A stretch of 64,000 nt of DNA from Isosphaeraceae bacterium EP7 (lineage in GTDB: Bacteria > Planctomycetota > Planctomycetia > Isosphaerales > Isosphaeraceae): positions 2,119,174 through 2,183,173 of the forward strand of contig CP151667.1 of assembly GCA_038400315.1 (NCBI GenBank). Direction: 5' to 3'. The notes beneath the pieces are model-generated. The model had not been told where the DNA came from. It ran no database searches and worked only from the letters and a program-made list of their open reading frames with translations. Each line of letters begins with the position of its first letter. Position 1 is the first letter of the stretch. Position numbers and translations under genes: made by a program. Shown here piece after piece: positions 18,273 to 26,385 of the stretch.

Positions 18273-19017
18273 GCCTATCAGGCTCATCCCTGTCCTCGAT
18301 CTGAAGGGTGGCCAGGCCGTCCATGCGGTCGCCGGCAATCGGGCCCATTATCGCCCGATCCGCGGTCGCTTGCATCAGGGTTCCGACCCGATCGGCCTGT
18401 CCCTCGCTTATCGAGACTCGCTCGGCCTCGAGGACCTCTACCTGGCCGACCTCGACGCCATCGAGGGGCAGGCGCCGTCATATTCACTCTATCATGAGAT
18501 CTCACGCCTCGGAATCAACCTCTGGGTTGATGCCGGACTCGCGGGGCCTGGGCCCGTGCTCGCCCTGCTCGACGCGGGAGTCCGCACGATCGTGGCCGGC
18601 CTGGAATCGCTGGGAAGCCCGCTGGACCTCGCCGAGATCGTCCAGACCGCGGGGGCTGGTCGGGTCGCCTTCAGCCTCGACCTCCGGGACGGGGCCCCGA
18701 TCGTGGCCCCTGGATCGGCCTGGCGCGAGCCCGGAAATCCCGACTCGATCACCCGAGAGGCCGTCGAGGCGGGGGTCGGTCACGTCATCGTGCTCGACCT
18801 GGCACGCGTCGGTCTGGGCCGGGGCACCGGCGCCTCGGACCTGATCCGTCGACTCAGTCCATCGCTTCCCGGCGTCCGCTGGGTCGCTGGCGGGGGGGTC
18901 GCTGGCGTCGAAGATCTCGACGAGTTGGGACGCGCGGGGGCGGTCGGTGCGCTCGTCGGGACGGCCCTGCATCGCGGAGTCCTGACGCGCACCGACCTCG
19001 AACGCTTCCGTCACTGA
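18271..19017 (+). CDS. HisA/HisF-family TIM-barrel protein of the H4MPT cluster
   Basis: A 248-residue TIM barrel related to HisA: MPIRLIPVLDLKGGQAVHAV at the N-terminus, DLYLADLDAIEG in an early strand, and the phosphate-binding loop WVAGGGVAGVEDLDEL with GALVGTALHRG near the end. Histidine genes are not adjacent. HisA/HisF-like proteins of this type occur in methanogens and in bacteria using H4MPT, next to methanofuran genes, so a role in pterin or furan cofactor synthesis is more likely than histidine synthesis. The ATG at 18271 fits the family's N-terminus. It is divergent from the MfnD-like gene and convergent with the pirin gene, 13 bases away. Confidence 0.82.
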   Translation: MPIRLIPVLDLKGGQAVHAVAGNRAHYRPIRGRLHQGSDPIGLSLAYRDSLGLEDLYLADLDAIEGQAPSYSLYHEISRLGINLWVDAGLAGPGPVLALLDAGVRTIVAGLESLGSPLDLAEIVQTAGAGRVAFSLDLRDGAPIVAPGSAWREPGNPDSITREAVEAGVGHVIVLDLARVGLGRGTGASDLIRRLSPSLPGVRWVAGGGVAGVEDLDELGRAGAVGALVGTALHRGVLTRTDLERFRH

Positions 19018-19030
19018 GGCCCCCGTCGGT

Positions 19031-19744
19031 TCAACCGAGGTCGAAGAGCAGGACCTCGGCCGGGAATTCGCTGGACCCGACCGTCGCCTCGATCACGATC
19101 TCCGAAACGTCGTCGACCCCGAGCGCATCGCCGGTTCCCAGAGTCTCACCGGCGACGCGGACCTGACCCCGGACGACCTGGATCCAGGCCGACCGACCCT
19201 CCGCCAGTGCGTGGCGGGCGGGAGTTCCCGGGGTGGCCTGGCCGATCAGGACATCCGCATCCTGGTGGATTCGCATCGACCCCTCACGGGCGTCGGGCGA
19301 GGCGACCAGGACGAACTGTCCGGGCTTCGTGGCGCCGGCGAACGACTTCTGCTCATAGCCGGGCTCCAGGTCATGGGCGTCCGGCAGGATCCAGATCTGC
19401 AGCAGGTGGACGGGATCGGTCTTCGAGGCGTTGGCCTCGGCGTGCATGATTCCTTTGCCCGCCGTCATCCGCTGCCATTCACCGGGCCCGATCGTCGAGC
19501 CGTGGCCCAGGCTGTCGCGGTGGGCTAGTGCGCCGTCGATCAGGTACGTCAGAATTTCCATATCGCGATGCGGGTGGGCGCCGAACTCGCCGCCCGGAGC
19601 GATCCGGTCCTCGTTCAAGACCCTGAGCGTGCGGTAACGCACCCAGGCGGGGTCGCGATAATCGCCGAACGAGAACGTGTGATAGGTGTCGAGCCAGCCG
19701 TGATCGAAGTGGCCTCGCTCGGTCGAACGTCGGACGCGGACCAT
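19031..19744 (-). CDS. Pirin family protein (YhaK-type)
   Basis: A 237-residue bicupin of the pirin family; some members have quercetinase activity and some act in redox sensing. The metal site is complete: His57 and His59 (GAHPHRD), His101 and Glu103 (IMHAEA). FSFGDYRDPAWVRYRTLRVL is the usual N-terminal cupin strand segment. The ATG at 19744 has GGAGAT upstream; a longer in-frame start at 19816 overlaps doxX. It follows doxX by 40 bases and marR lies before that, all on one strand, which suggests a single stress-responsive operon. Confidence 0.9.
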   Translation of the reverse strand: MVRVRRSTERGHFDHGWLDTYHTFSFGDYRDPAWVRYRTLRVLNEDRIAPGGEFGAHPHRDMEILTYLIDGALAHRDSLGHGSTIGPGEWQRMTAGKGIMHAEANASKTDPVHLLQIWILPDAHDLEPGYEQKSFAGATKPGQFVLVASPDAREGSMRIHQDADVLIGQATPGTPARHALAEGRSAWIQVVRGQVRVAGETLGTGDALGVDDVSEIVIEATVGSSEFPAEVLLFDLG

Positions 19745-19784
19745 GATCGGATCTCCTTCAAGCGTGGGGGCATCATAGCCCGGG

Positions 19785-20255
19785 TCAGTCGAGGCGAGTG
19801 GCTTCTGTTGCTCCAATTGACCGATGCCGGCGGCGGGCGAGCAGGGCGTCGAGCGACAGGCCCCCTGCGCCGGTCAATCCCAGGCCGAGGACGACGACCA
19901 GCAGCGTCAGGGGATACTCCATTCCGCCCGTGGCGGCGTTGAAGCCCTTGGAATGCACCGTGAGGATTGCCACCGCCATCGTCGCCACCATCGGGATGGC
20001 CGCGAGGCGGGTGAGCAGGCCGAGCACCATCGCCGCCCCGCCGAAGAACTCCGCAGACCCGGCCAGCACGGCGTTCACCCCAGGAGCCGGCACACCGAGC
20101 GAGGTCAGGAAGCCCGAGAACCCCGCAAGCCCAGGTCCGCCGAAGGCCCCGAACAGCTTCTGGCTGCCATGGTAGAGGAAGACCACCCCAATGATCAGGC
20201 GGATCGCCAGTAACCCCAGGTCACGCGCCGTCTTTTCCCGTTCGATCGTCGCCAT
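19785..20255 (-). CDS. DoxX family membrane protein
   Basis: A 156-residue inner-membrane protein with four predicted helices: LLAIRLIIGVVFLYHGSQKL, the VLAGSAEFFGGAAMVLGLL region, IPMVATMAVAILTV and LTLLVVVLGLGLTGAGG. The YHGSQKLFGAFGG segment after helix 1 is typical of DoxX/YphA-like proteins. Family members take part in quinone or thiosulfate redox reactions and in oxidative stress tolerance. The ATG at 20255 has GGGGTGA upstream. Its upstream gap carries a copy of the motif found in the marR promoter, which suggests direct control by that regulator. Confidence 0.9.
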   Translation of the reverse strand: MATIEREKTARDLGLLAIRLIIGVVFLYHGSQKLFGAFGGPGLAGFSGFLTSLGVPAPGVNAVLAGSAEFFGGAAMVLGLLTRLAAIPMVATMAVAILTVHSKGFNAATGGMEYPLTLLVVVLGLGLTGAGGLSLDALLARRRHRSIGATEATRLD

Positions 20256-20280
20256 GAGAATCACCCCTTTTCACGACTAA

Positions 20281-20291
20281 TGTGACAACAA
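20281..20291 (-). promoter_or_regulatory. Candidate MarR half-operator upstream of doxX
   Basis: On the minus strand this reads TTGTTGTCACA. It matches TTGTTGACACA in the marR promoter (20869-20879) at 10 of 11 bases and ends 26 bases before the doxX ATG. It is probably a regulator half site at an internal promoter. Confidence 0.45.
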
Positions 20292-20337
20292 GCAATATCG
20301 ACCGAGAAGCAGCCGCCACCGAAGCGGCCTTCCCGGG

Positions 20338-20841
20338 TCAGGACGCGTCGAATCGACGAGCCTTGACAAGCAGACGATTGAGCTCGGCAAGCTCGGCCGG
20401 GTCCAGATGCCCCAGGAGCCGCCGCTGCAAGTCGCGGACCGGCGTATCCAGCCCGGAGAGCACGGCCCGTCCCTTGTCGGTGATGCCGACCCAGACGACC
20501 CGCCGATCTTCGAGGCTCCTGGTCCGCTCGACCAGCCCCGACTCTTCCAGGCGGTCGACCAGCCGAGTGATGTCCGGCAGCCTCGTGATCATCCGCGAGG
20601 CCACCTCCAGGCAGGGGAGCGGGCTCCCCTCGCCGCGCAAGATCCTCAGGGCGTTGTACTGCGAGGACGTCAGGCGATGCTCGCGGAAGAGGGCCGAGAA
20701 CGCAGACTCGAGCACGTCATTGGTCCGGGCGAGGTTGAGCAACGCTTCCTCCTCGGCCCGCTCGAACGCGTCTCGCTTCTTGATCTCGGCCTTCAGCCCC
20801 TCGTCGCCGGAACTCGAAGGCTTGCGGTCGGCGTCACTCAT
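20338..20841 (-). CDS. MarR family transcriptional regulator
   Basis: A 167-residue winged-helix regulator. After a charged N-terminal helix comes LTSSQYNALRILRG, then the recognition region CLEVASRMITRLPDITRLVDRLEESGLV and the wing RTRSLEDRRVVWVGITDKGRAVL, ending in a C-terminal dimer helix. MarR proteins usually repress their own and adjacent genes and are released by phenolic or oxidising ligands. The genes downstream encode DoxX and pirin. The promoter in front of it contains a palindrome in the spacer and a -10 box only six bases before the ATG, so the message is likely leaderless or nearly so. Confidence 0.92.
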   Translation of the reverse strand: MSDADRKPSSSGDEGLKAEIKKRDAFERAEEEALLNLARTNDVLESAFSALFREHRLTSSQYNALRILRGEGSPLPCLEVASRMITRLPDITRLVDRLEESGLVERTRSLEDRRVVWVGITDKGRAVLSGLDTPVRDLQRRLLGHLDPAELAELNRLLVKARRFDAS

Positions 20842-20847
20842 GACAGA

Positions 20848-20876
20848 ATACTACGACACAACAATGGTTGTGTCAA
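20848..20876 (-). promoter_or_regulatory. marR promoter with palindromic operator
   Basis: On the minus strand, TTGACA (20871-20876) and TAGTAT (20848-20853) are separated by exactly 17 bases. The spacer is filled by the inverted repeat GACACAAC-n4-GTTGTGTC (20855-20874), which also touches the -35 box. This is the classic layout of an autorepressed MarR gene. The -10 edge lies six bases from the ATG. Confidence 0.75.
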
Positions 20877-20973
20877 CAACAATTCGTCCGTGGCGCTTTC
20901 ACGCGGTCGCTGTGCTAACTTAGCGGGCCTCGGCATGCGGTCAGGGCGCGAGAACCGATCGGGCGGGAAATCA

Positions 20974-22485
20974 ATGAGGATCGCGGGCCTGCTTCTACGG
21001 GTTCTGGGCGGGCTCTGGGCGATCCTGGCCCTGGCCCGCGCGAGTTATTACCTCATCTACGCGGGCATCACGGTCACGACCCCGCTGGAGGCGTACCACC
21101 TTGAGGCCCAGTTCGTGCACCTGGCCTGGAGGGTGATGGCCGGGTTGCCCCTCTACCCCGCCAACTGGCACGCGCCGCACGTGACGAACATCTATGGCCC
21201 CCTCTATTTCTGGGTCGTCGGGGGGATCGGCAGACTGTCCGGCGCGAGCATCGACGACCTGTTCACGATTGGCCGCGCGACGAGTCTGGGCGCGACGATC
21301 GTCGGGTCATTAGCGATCGGGATCGCGGCCGGCCTGCGATACGGCCGGGGAGCGGGGGTGATCGGCTGCCTGGCGAGCCTGGGTGTTGCGCCCCTGTACG
21401 GGTTCTCGCCGATGGTCCGGCCCGACCTGCTGGCCGAGTTGCTGGGCATCCTGGGCTTCCTGGCCATGGGCAAAGGGTCGGGCCCCCGGCTCTGGCTTGC
21501 GGGCCTGCTGCTGGTGCTGGCGGCCCTGACCAAGCAGACGGCGGGCATCTTCCTCGTCACGTCCTCGCTGGTCCTGGCCCTGGAAGGGCAGCGGCGTCCG
21601 GCGCTGGCACTCGGCCTGGGCGGACTTGCGGCGATCGGCACCGTCGTCGGCGTCTTGACCCTGACGGCGGAGCCCGAGCTGGCCCGGGGTCTGGTCGGCG
21701 AGGTGCGCACACCGGTCAATCTCTTCATGTGGAAGCAATTGCTCTGGAGGATGGCGGCGGGCGGCCTCGACTTGTTCCTGATCCCCCTGATGGCGCTGCC
21801 GCTCTGGTGGCAGGGCGGGGGACGCGACCGCCGTTGGGCGGTCCTGACGGTGGTTCTCGCGGCGACGAGCCTGATCACTTCGGCAAAGCTGGGGTCCGAC
21901 GCGAACTACTTCCTCAGCTTGCGCCTGGCCGAGGGGATGGCCTCCGCGACGCTGTTCTCGTGGGGCCTCGGTGCCGCCCGCAAGAGCGGCCCGGCGATGG
22001 GCGGGGCCCTTGTCGCCTTCGTCGTCGCGGGACTGCTGACCGCTCAGGGGACGCAACTGGCCATCGCGCAGGCGGCCCAGGCCGCGGTGCTCCAGGCGTT
22101 TTATGGGTCGCCGCGAGGAAAGGCCGTCTTGGGCGTCTATCACGAACTCTACGCCCTGGCGGCCGACCCCAGGCGGCAAATCCTCACCGACAGCGGTCTC
22201 GTGGCCCTGCACCAGAAGGAGCGAGCGCCGTTTGTCGACCCCTTCCTCTTCAGGATCCAGGTCGTCGATCAGCGGATCAGGCCCGAGGGGATCGCCTACA
22301 TGCTCGAGCACCAGGTGTACGAGCTCTTGATCCTCACTGCCGACGTCGGCTCCCCGACCTACGACGATTACACCTTCGGGCTCCCGCCCCTCCTGGCACG
22401 CGTCGCGCGGGCTCGCTACCGCCTCGTCGAGGTGCAGGCCGGCCTCTTCTTCTTCAAGCCCAACTCGAAGGCAGACAGCCGATGA
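20974..22485 (+). CDS. Polytopic membrane protein, glycosyltransferase-39-like
   Basis: A 503-residue integral membrane protein with about ten hydrophobic helices and an early periplasmic loop with acidic and aromatic residues (LEAYHLEAQFVHLAWRVMAGLPLY, cut by helices). The NIYGPLYFWVVGG and FSPMVRPDLLAELLG segments resemble lipid-linked sugar glycosyltransferases of the GT39/GT83 (PMT/ArnT) superfamily; the substrate is unknown. The ATG at 20974 starts directly at the first helix; the longer in-frame extension overlaps marR and is rejected. The stop overlaps the next gene's ATG by 4 bases, so the two membrane proteins are likely made together. Confidence 0.75.
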   Translation: MRIAGLLLRVLGGLWAILALARASYYLIYAGITVTTPLEAYHLEAQFVHLAWRVMAGLPLYPANWHAPHVTNIYGPLYFWVVGGIGRLSGASIDDLFTIGRATSLGATIVGSLAIGIAAGLRYGRGAGVIGCLASLGVAPLYGFSPMVRPDLLAELLGILGFLAMGKGSGPRLWLAGLLLVLAALTKQTAGIFLVTSSLVLALEGQRRPALALGLGGLAAIGTVVGVLTLTAEPELARGLVGEVRTPVNLFMWKQLLWRMAAGGLDLFLIPLMALPLWWQGGGRDRRWAVLTVVLAATSLITSAKLGSDANYFLSLRLAEGMASATLFSWGLGAARKSGPAMGGALVAFVVAGLLTAQGTQLAIAQAAQAAVLQAFYGSPRGKAVLGVYHELYALAADPRRQILTDSGLVALHQKERAPFVDPFLFRIQVVDQRIRPEGIAYMLEHQVYELLILTADVGSPTYDDYTFGLPPLLARVARARYRLVEVQAGLFFFKPNSKADSR

Positions 22486-24059
22486 GCTCGACGGCGGAAA
22501 ACGACGAGCCTGGATGGCTGGGCCTACCCGCCACAACCGCGGTCACGCTGCTTGCCGCGGCCCTTCTGGCCACCTGGATCCCTCACTATCTCACCTGGCC
22601 TTGGTGGCCCGATCTGGACACTTACGCCACCATGGCCCGGCAGTGGGAACTCGGTCTGGTTCCCTACCGCGAGACCATCGCGTTCAACTTTCCCGGTCAG
22701 ATCTACCTGTTCCGCATCCTTGGCGCGACCGTCGGCTGGGGCCGAACGCATTGGATCTATGCGGTCGATGCGGGGCTGCTCGTCGCCTTCGGGCTGGTTC
22801 TGGCCGCATGGAGCAAACGTGTGTTGGGCCGGGCCTTGCCGGGCCTGATCGGTTACGTCGGGTTCCTCGGTTATTACCTGGGGCTGGACATCTCGGCCGT
22901 CGCCCAGCGCGACTGGCACGGGCCGGTCCTCTCGCTCTCGGGTGTCCTGCTGGCCCAGGCGAGCGGGTCGAAGGTTGCCCGACTGGTCTCGGCCCTCCTC
23001 TTCGCCGCCGGCGTCGTCTTCAGGCCCCACGTCGTCCTGTTCCTTCCCGCGCTGGCCCTGGCGCTCGACGAGAGGGCCCGCGATCCCGGCGAACCCTTGC
23101 GGCGCACGATCGGCCCGTTGCTCGGCTGGTCCATCATCTTCGGCCTGGCGCTGCTCGCCGCGTTTGCGCCCCTGATGCTCGCCGGGGCGTTCCCCGACTT
23201 CATCCGCGGGGTGCGCCTGGCAGGTTACGGCGGGACCTACAGCCGAAGCTCCGGCGGTGTGGTCCTCGCCGAGTTCGCACGCGAACTCTCCCAGCCCCGG
23301 CTCATGGTCGTCCCCGCGCTGGTCGTGCTGCTCGGGCGGGCGGCCGATCGAGGAATGCGTCGGTCGACTCTGACCTGGCTCGTCCTGATGGGCGCAACCC
23401 TGTGGTACCGGCCGCTCTGCCCGATGCAGCATGCCTACCTGGACCTCCCATTGCGGCTCACCTGGGCCGTCGGACTGGCGTACGTCTCCGCCCTGGTCCT
23501 GCGTGCTCGCGCCACGCCCGCGTTGAGGATGGCGACGCTCCTGCTGATGCTCGCCCTGGTGCTCCCCGCACGCCCGGCCAACTGCGGCGTCAGGGCCAGC
23601 CTTAGGGCGGTTGCGTCGATGATGCGCGGCGAGGAACCGGCCGAGACGCCCCCGGGTGCGCTCGCCCTGTTCGCGCCAGGGCGTCCCGACGGCCTGGACT
23701 GGCCCGACTATCGAGCGACGCTCGACCACCTACGACGGTCGGTCCCCCCCGATGTTCGGGTGGCCAACCTCCTCATGCCATTCGTCGGCCTAGACGGGCC
23801 GACGGGGCATCCTTCGCCTTTTACCAACGAGGCCGGCCTCATCTGGCTGAATCTCGTCCACGCATCCGACGAGCCAAGGCTCGTGGCCGACCTGGAGCTT
23901 GCCGACGAGAGTTCGCTCGTCGTCTGGGTCCCTGTGGCAGTCATCGGAAACGCGTACTTCCAGGCTCCCGAGTTGACCCGGGCCGTCCGCCGTCTTTACG
24001 AACCCGATCGGGCCTTCGGTCGCATCGAGGTCTGGCGGCGGAAGCGTGAACCCAGCTAG
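22482..24059 (+). CDS. Polytopic membrane protein, glycosyltransferase-39-like
   Basis: A 525-residue integral membrane protein related in plan to the gene before it. It has a helix-rich body and a first loop with WPDLDTYATMARQWELG, where the acidic pair and following YRETIAFNFPGQIYLFR are typical of lipid-sugar-dependent GT-C enzymes. A soluble C-terminal part follows (about residues 390-525). The ATG at 22482 overlaps the upstream stop in ATGA. The TAG stop shares bases with the TAG of the convergent pterin synthase gene (CTAG at 24056-24059). It may glycosylate envelope lipids or proteins; no neighbour names the substrate. Confidence 0.72.
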   Translation: MSSTAENDEPGWLGLPATTAVTLLAAALLATWIPHYLTWPWWPDLDTYATMARQWELGLVPYRETIAFNFPGQIYLFRILGATVGWGRTHWIYAVDAGLLVAFGLVLAAWSKRVLGRALPGLIGYVGFLGYYLGLDISAVAQRDWHGPVLSLSGVLLAQASGSKVARLVSALLFAAGVVFRPHVVLFLPALALALDERARDPGEPLRRTIGPLLGWSIIFGLALLAAFAPLMLAGAFPDFIRGVRLAGYGGTYSRSSGGVVLAEFARELSQPRLMVVPALVVLLGRAADRGMRRSTLTWLVLMGATLWYRPLCPMQHAYLDLPLRLTWAVGLAYVSALVLRARATPALRMATLLLMLALVLPARPANCGVRASLRAVASMMRGEEPAETPPGALALFAPGRPDGLDWPDYRATLDHLRRSVPPDVRVANLLMPFVGLDGPTGHPSPFTNEAGLIWLNLVHASDEPRLVADLELADESSLVVWVPVAVIGNAYFQAPELTRAVRRLYEPDRAFGRIEVWRRKREPS

Positions 24060-24559
24060 GAGACGTCATCCCGCCGCCATTCCATCACGGCGAGTTGACC
24101 GAAGCTTTCCTCGATCTCGATGCGGATCAAGGGGGGGATCACCAGCCCTCGGGCCTCGAGTTCCTCACGCAGGCGTTCGGCGAAGTAGCTGGCCAGGAGT
24201 TCGGCGGTGGTGTTGGCGATCGGCAGCAGGACGCATTCCTCCTTGGGGAAGCTCCATCGCCGCCCTTTGTACCGGGCCATCCAGTTCTCGCCGTCGTCCT
24301 CCAGGCGGATGAGCGGGCTCTGCGTAGGCAGGAGCATCCGATGATCGAGCGCCAGCGCGATCTTCTCGCCCAGCTCCTTCAAGGCGATGAAGTCGAAGAC
24401 GTAGTGGTTCTGATCCAGTTCCGCCTCAACCTCGATCGCGGCCCGGTAGTTGTGGCCGTGGATGCGCTCGCAGTGGTCACCGTCGTAGGTGATGAAGTGG
24501 CCCGAGCAGAAGACGAGCGAGTCCTTCTCGACTCGGACCTTATAGCGCGACGCAGGCAA
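24056..24559 (-). CDS. 6-pyruvoyl-tetrahydropterin synthase / 6-carboxytetrahydropterin synthase family
   Basis: A 167-residue T-fold enzyme acting on dihydroneopterin triphosphate or related pterins. Zinc-binding histidines are in FCSGHFITY and HGHNYRAAIEVE; a Glu in RIEIEESFGQLAV fits the pterin-anchoring position. The usual catalytic Cys-His pair is partly visible (GDHCERIHGHNY). The first motif begins FCSGHF rather than the F-x-A-x-H of many family members. PTPS-like genes recur in bacterial H4MPT clusters, so a role in dephospho-H4MPT synthesis is likely; queuosine (QueD) remains an alternative, but no que genes are nearby. It is the last gene of the FhcC-Mch-RimK-CitG run, 45 bases after the CitG-like stop. 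Confidence 0.82.
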   Translation of the reverse strand: MPASRYKVRVEKDSLVFCSGHFITYDGDHCERIHGHNYRAAIEVEAELDQNHYVFDFIALKELGEKIALALDHRMLLPTQSPLIRLEDDGENWMARYKGRRWSFPKEECVLLPIANTTAELLASYFAERLREELEARGLVIPPLIRIEIEESFGQLAVMEWRRDDVS

Positions 24560-24604
24560 GGGCGGGCTCCGACTTGAGGGCGGGAAGCGAAGGGCGACTT
24601 GACC

Positions 24605-25468
24605 TCAACCCGACCAGCCCGGAGGACCGCCGGGCCTGGGCAGTTCGATTGTCCCATCGGTGACCGCCGCGAACAAGGCGGCCGTCACCAGGTCGGCCGA
24701 GGCGCCAGGGTTGCGGGCATGGCCGTCGTCGCGCATCCAGGCGTCGAGGCGATCGAATCGTGCGGCCGAGCCCGGGGCCTCGGGCCAGCCGCCGGCCACC
24801 ACGTCCGAGGCGAGCCGGCGGGCCTCGTCGGCCATCTCCGCGCCCAGCTTGCGGGCGATCAGCGTCTCGGGCCGCGACGCCAGCAACGCCAGGTGCGCCC
24901 CGATGATCGCCGTCTCGAGCGGCAAGCCGGCCGACAGCCGAGCCCGAAGCGCGGGCAAGGCGCAGTCGAACACGTCCGCATATCCATTGGCGTACTGACG
25001 CGCGACGAGGTCCCGATCGGCGGCCAGCCTCATCGCATCGACCAGCCCGATCGTCGGCTCCCCGGCCACGTCCTGGTCGTCGACCTCGCCGAGCCCCCCC
25101 GGTCTGGCCATGCGGATGGCCCGATAGACAAGCCTCGTGTCCTCCACGGTCGTCGATTCCAGGACCTCGGCCACGCCGGTCCGAAGGTCGCTCCCCTCGG
25201 GAACCGCAGCCAGCGGGGCGAGCAGCAGGATCATGCCCAGATTGGTGTTGGTCCGCACCACCGCACGCGTCACTCCGACGGCCTCAAGAATAGTCCGGCC
25301 CACGCCGAGCTCGCGGGCGCGGCCCATCGGCCCCGCGATGGCGGCCGCGGAGAGCAGGAAGTCGACCAGGCCGACGTCCTCGAAGTCGGCCCCGCGGTGG
25401 ACATTGCCCGGCTTGCGCGCGCAGACCTCGAATGTGCACGCGATCTGGGCGATCAGGCCTGGATTCAT
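24605..25468 (-). CDS. Triphosphoribosyl-dephospho-CoA synthase (CitG/MdcB) family protein of the C1 cluster
   Basis: A 287-residue protein with CitG-family landmarks: EVCARKPGNVHRGADFEDV at the N-terminus, LGVGRTILEAVGVTRAVVRTNTNLGMILL in the middle and the GLVDAMRLAADRDLVARQYANGY segment. CitG joins ribose phosphate and dephospho-CoA for citrate lyase, but no citrate or malonate decarboxylase genes are present. Homologues are regularly found in methylotroph H4MPT clusters, where they are thought to serve cofactor assembly; the reaction is not known. Its ATG overlaps the upstream RimK-like stop by 4 bases. Confidence 0.85.
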   Translation of the reverse strand: MNPGLIAQIACTFEVCARKPGNVHRGADFEDVGLVDFLLSAAAIAGPMGRARELGVGRTILEAVGVTRAVVRTNTNLGMILLLAPLAAVPEGSDLRTGVAEVLESTTVEDTRLVYRAIRMARPGGLGEVDDQDVAGEPTIGLVDAMRLAADRDLVARQYANGYADVFDCALPALRARLSAGLPLETAIIGAHLALLASRPETLIARKLGAEMADEARRLASDVVAGGWPEAPGSAARFDRLDAWMRDDGHARNPGASADLVTAALFAAVTDGTIELPRPGGPPGWSG

Positions 25469-26358
25469 CGCCGGGCCTCGCCCTTCAGATGATCCAGCAG
25501 CGCCGCGGCGACGTCCACGCCGGTCGCCGCCGCCAGCGCCTTCCAGCCGGGCACGGCGTTGACTTCCAGCACCACATCGCCGTCGATCGCGGGATCATGG
25601 AGCAAGTCAACGCCAGCCATCGACGCCCCGACGGCCGCCGCCGCGCGGATCGCGAGGTCGGTTTGCGCCCCGGAAAGCGAGACCCTCTCGGGTCGCCCCC
25701 CCACGGCCACGTTGGTCCGCCAGTCGCCCGCGGGGGCATGCCGCTTCATGGCGCCCAGCACGCGGCCGGCCAAAACGAAAACGCGGATGTCGTATCCGGG
25801 ATGCCTCACGTACTTCTGGACGTAGAGAACCGATCCGATACGCTCGATCGCGGCGAACACTCGGCGGGCGACCTCGGGTTCCTGCAGCCGGACCAACCCC
25901 CGGCCTTCCGACCCGAACAGGGGCTTGAGCACAACATCGCCACCGAATGCCTCGAAGGCCGCCATCGCCGACTCGGACGTCTCACCCGCCCAGGTCGCCG
26001 GCACCGGAAGGCCGGCCGCGGAGAGCCGGGCGGTGGCCAGATACTTGTCGACGGCCACCTCGACGGCCCTCGGCGCATTGAGCAACGGGACGCCGGCGGC
26101 TTCGAGGCGATGCAGGGCGTCCATCCGGAAGACGACCTGCTCCAAACTTCCAGGCGGCATCATCCTCACGAGGACCCCGTCGACCCGGGTCAGGTCGAGC
26201 GCATCGCCGGCCTCGACGCGGTCGGCCCCTGCGCCGATCGTGCCGTTGAGCGTGGGGAAGGGGACGGGGTCCAGGAAGACGCCCACGCTCTTCGAGGCCC
26301 GCAGGAGGTCCTGGACGTGCCAGCCCAGCCCCGAGACCAAGGTCACCAGCCGCGTCAT
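25465..26358 (-). CDS. RimK-like ATP-grasp glutamate ligase of the C1 cluster
   Basis: A 297-residue ATP-grasp ligase of the RimK/MptN type. It shows FGGDVVLKPLFGSEGRGLVRL (ATP-binding lysine and glycine loop, cut by short insertions), YVQKYVRHPGYDIRVFVL and the metal site GVDLLHDPAIDGDVVLEVNAVPGWKAL. RimK-type enzymes add glutamate residues to proteins or cofactors; MptN does so on H4MPT, and bacterial methylofuran carries a long polyglutamate chain. Either carrier could be the substrate here. The ATG at 26358 is preferred to an in-frame TTG at 26373. It lies 27 bases after the mch stop and overlaps the CitG-like gene by 4. Confidence 0.87.
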   Translation of the reverse strand: MTRLVTLVSGLGWHVQDLLRASKSVGVFLDPVPFPTLNGTIGAGADRVEAGDALDLTRVDGVLVRMMPPGSLEQVVFRMDALHRLEAAGVPLLNAPRAVEVAVDKYLATARLSAAGLPVPATWAGETSESAMAAFEAFGGDVVLKPLFGSEGRGLVRLQEPEVARRVFAAIERIGSVLYVQKYVRHPGYDIRVFVLAGRVLGAMKRHAPAGDWRTNVAVGGRPERVSLSGAQTDLAIRAAAAVGASMAGVDLLHDPAIDGDVVLEVNAVPGWKALAAATGVDVAAALLDHLKGEARR

Positions 26359-26385
26359 CGCGTTGCGTCCCAATCCTGATCGAGG

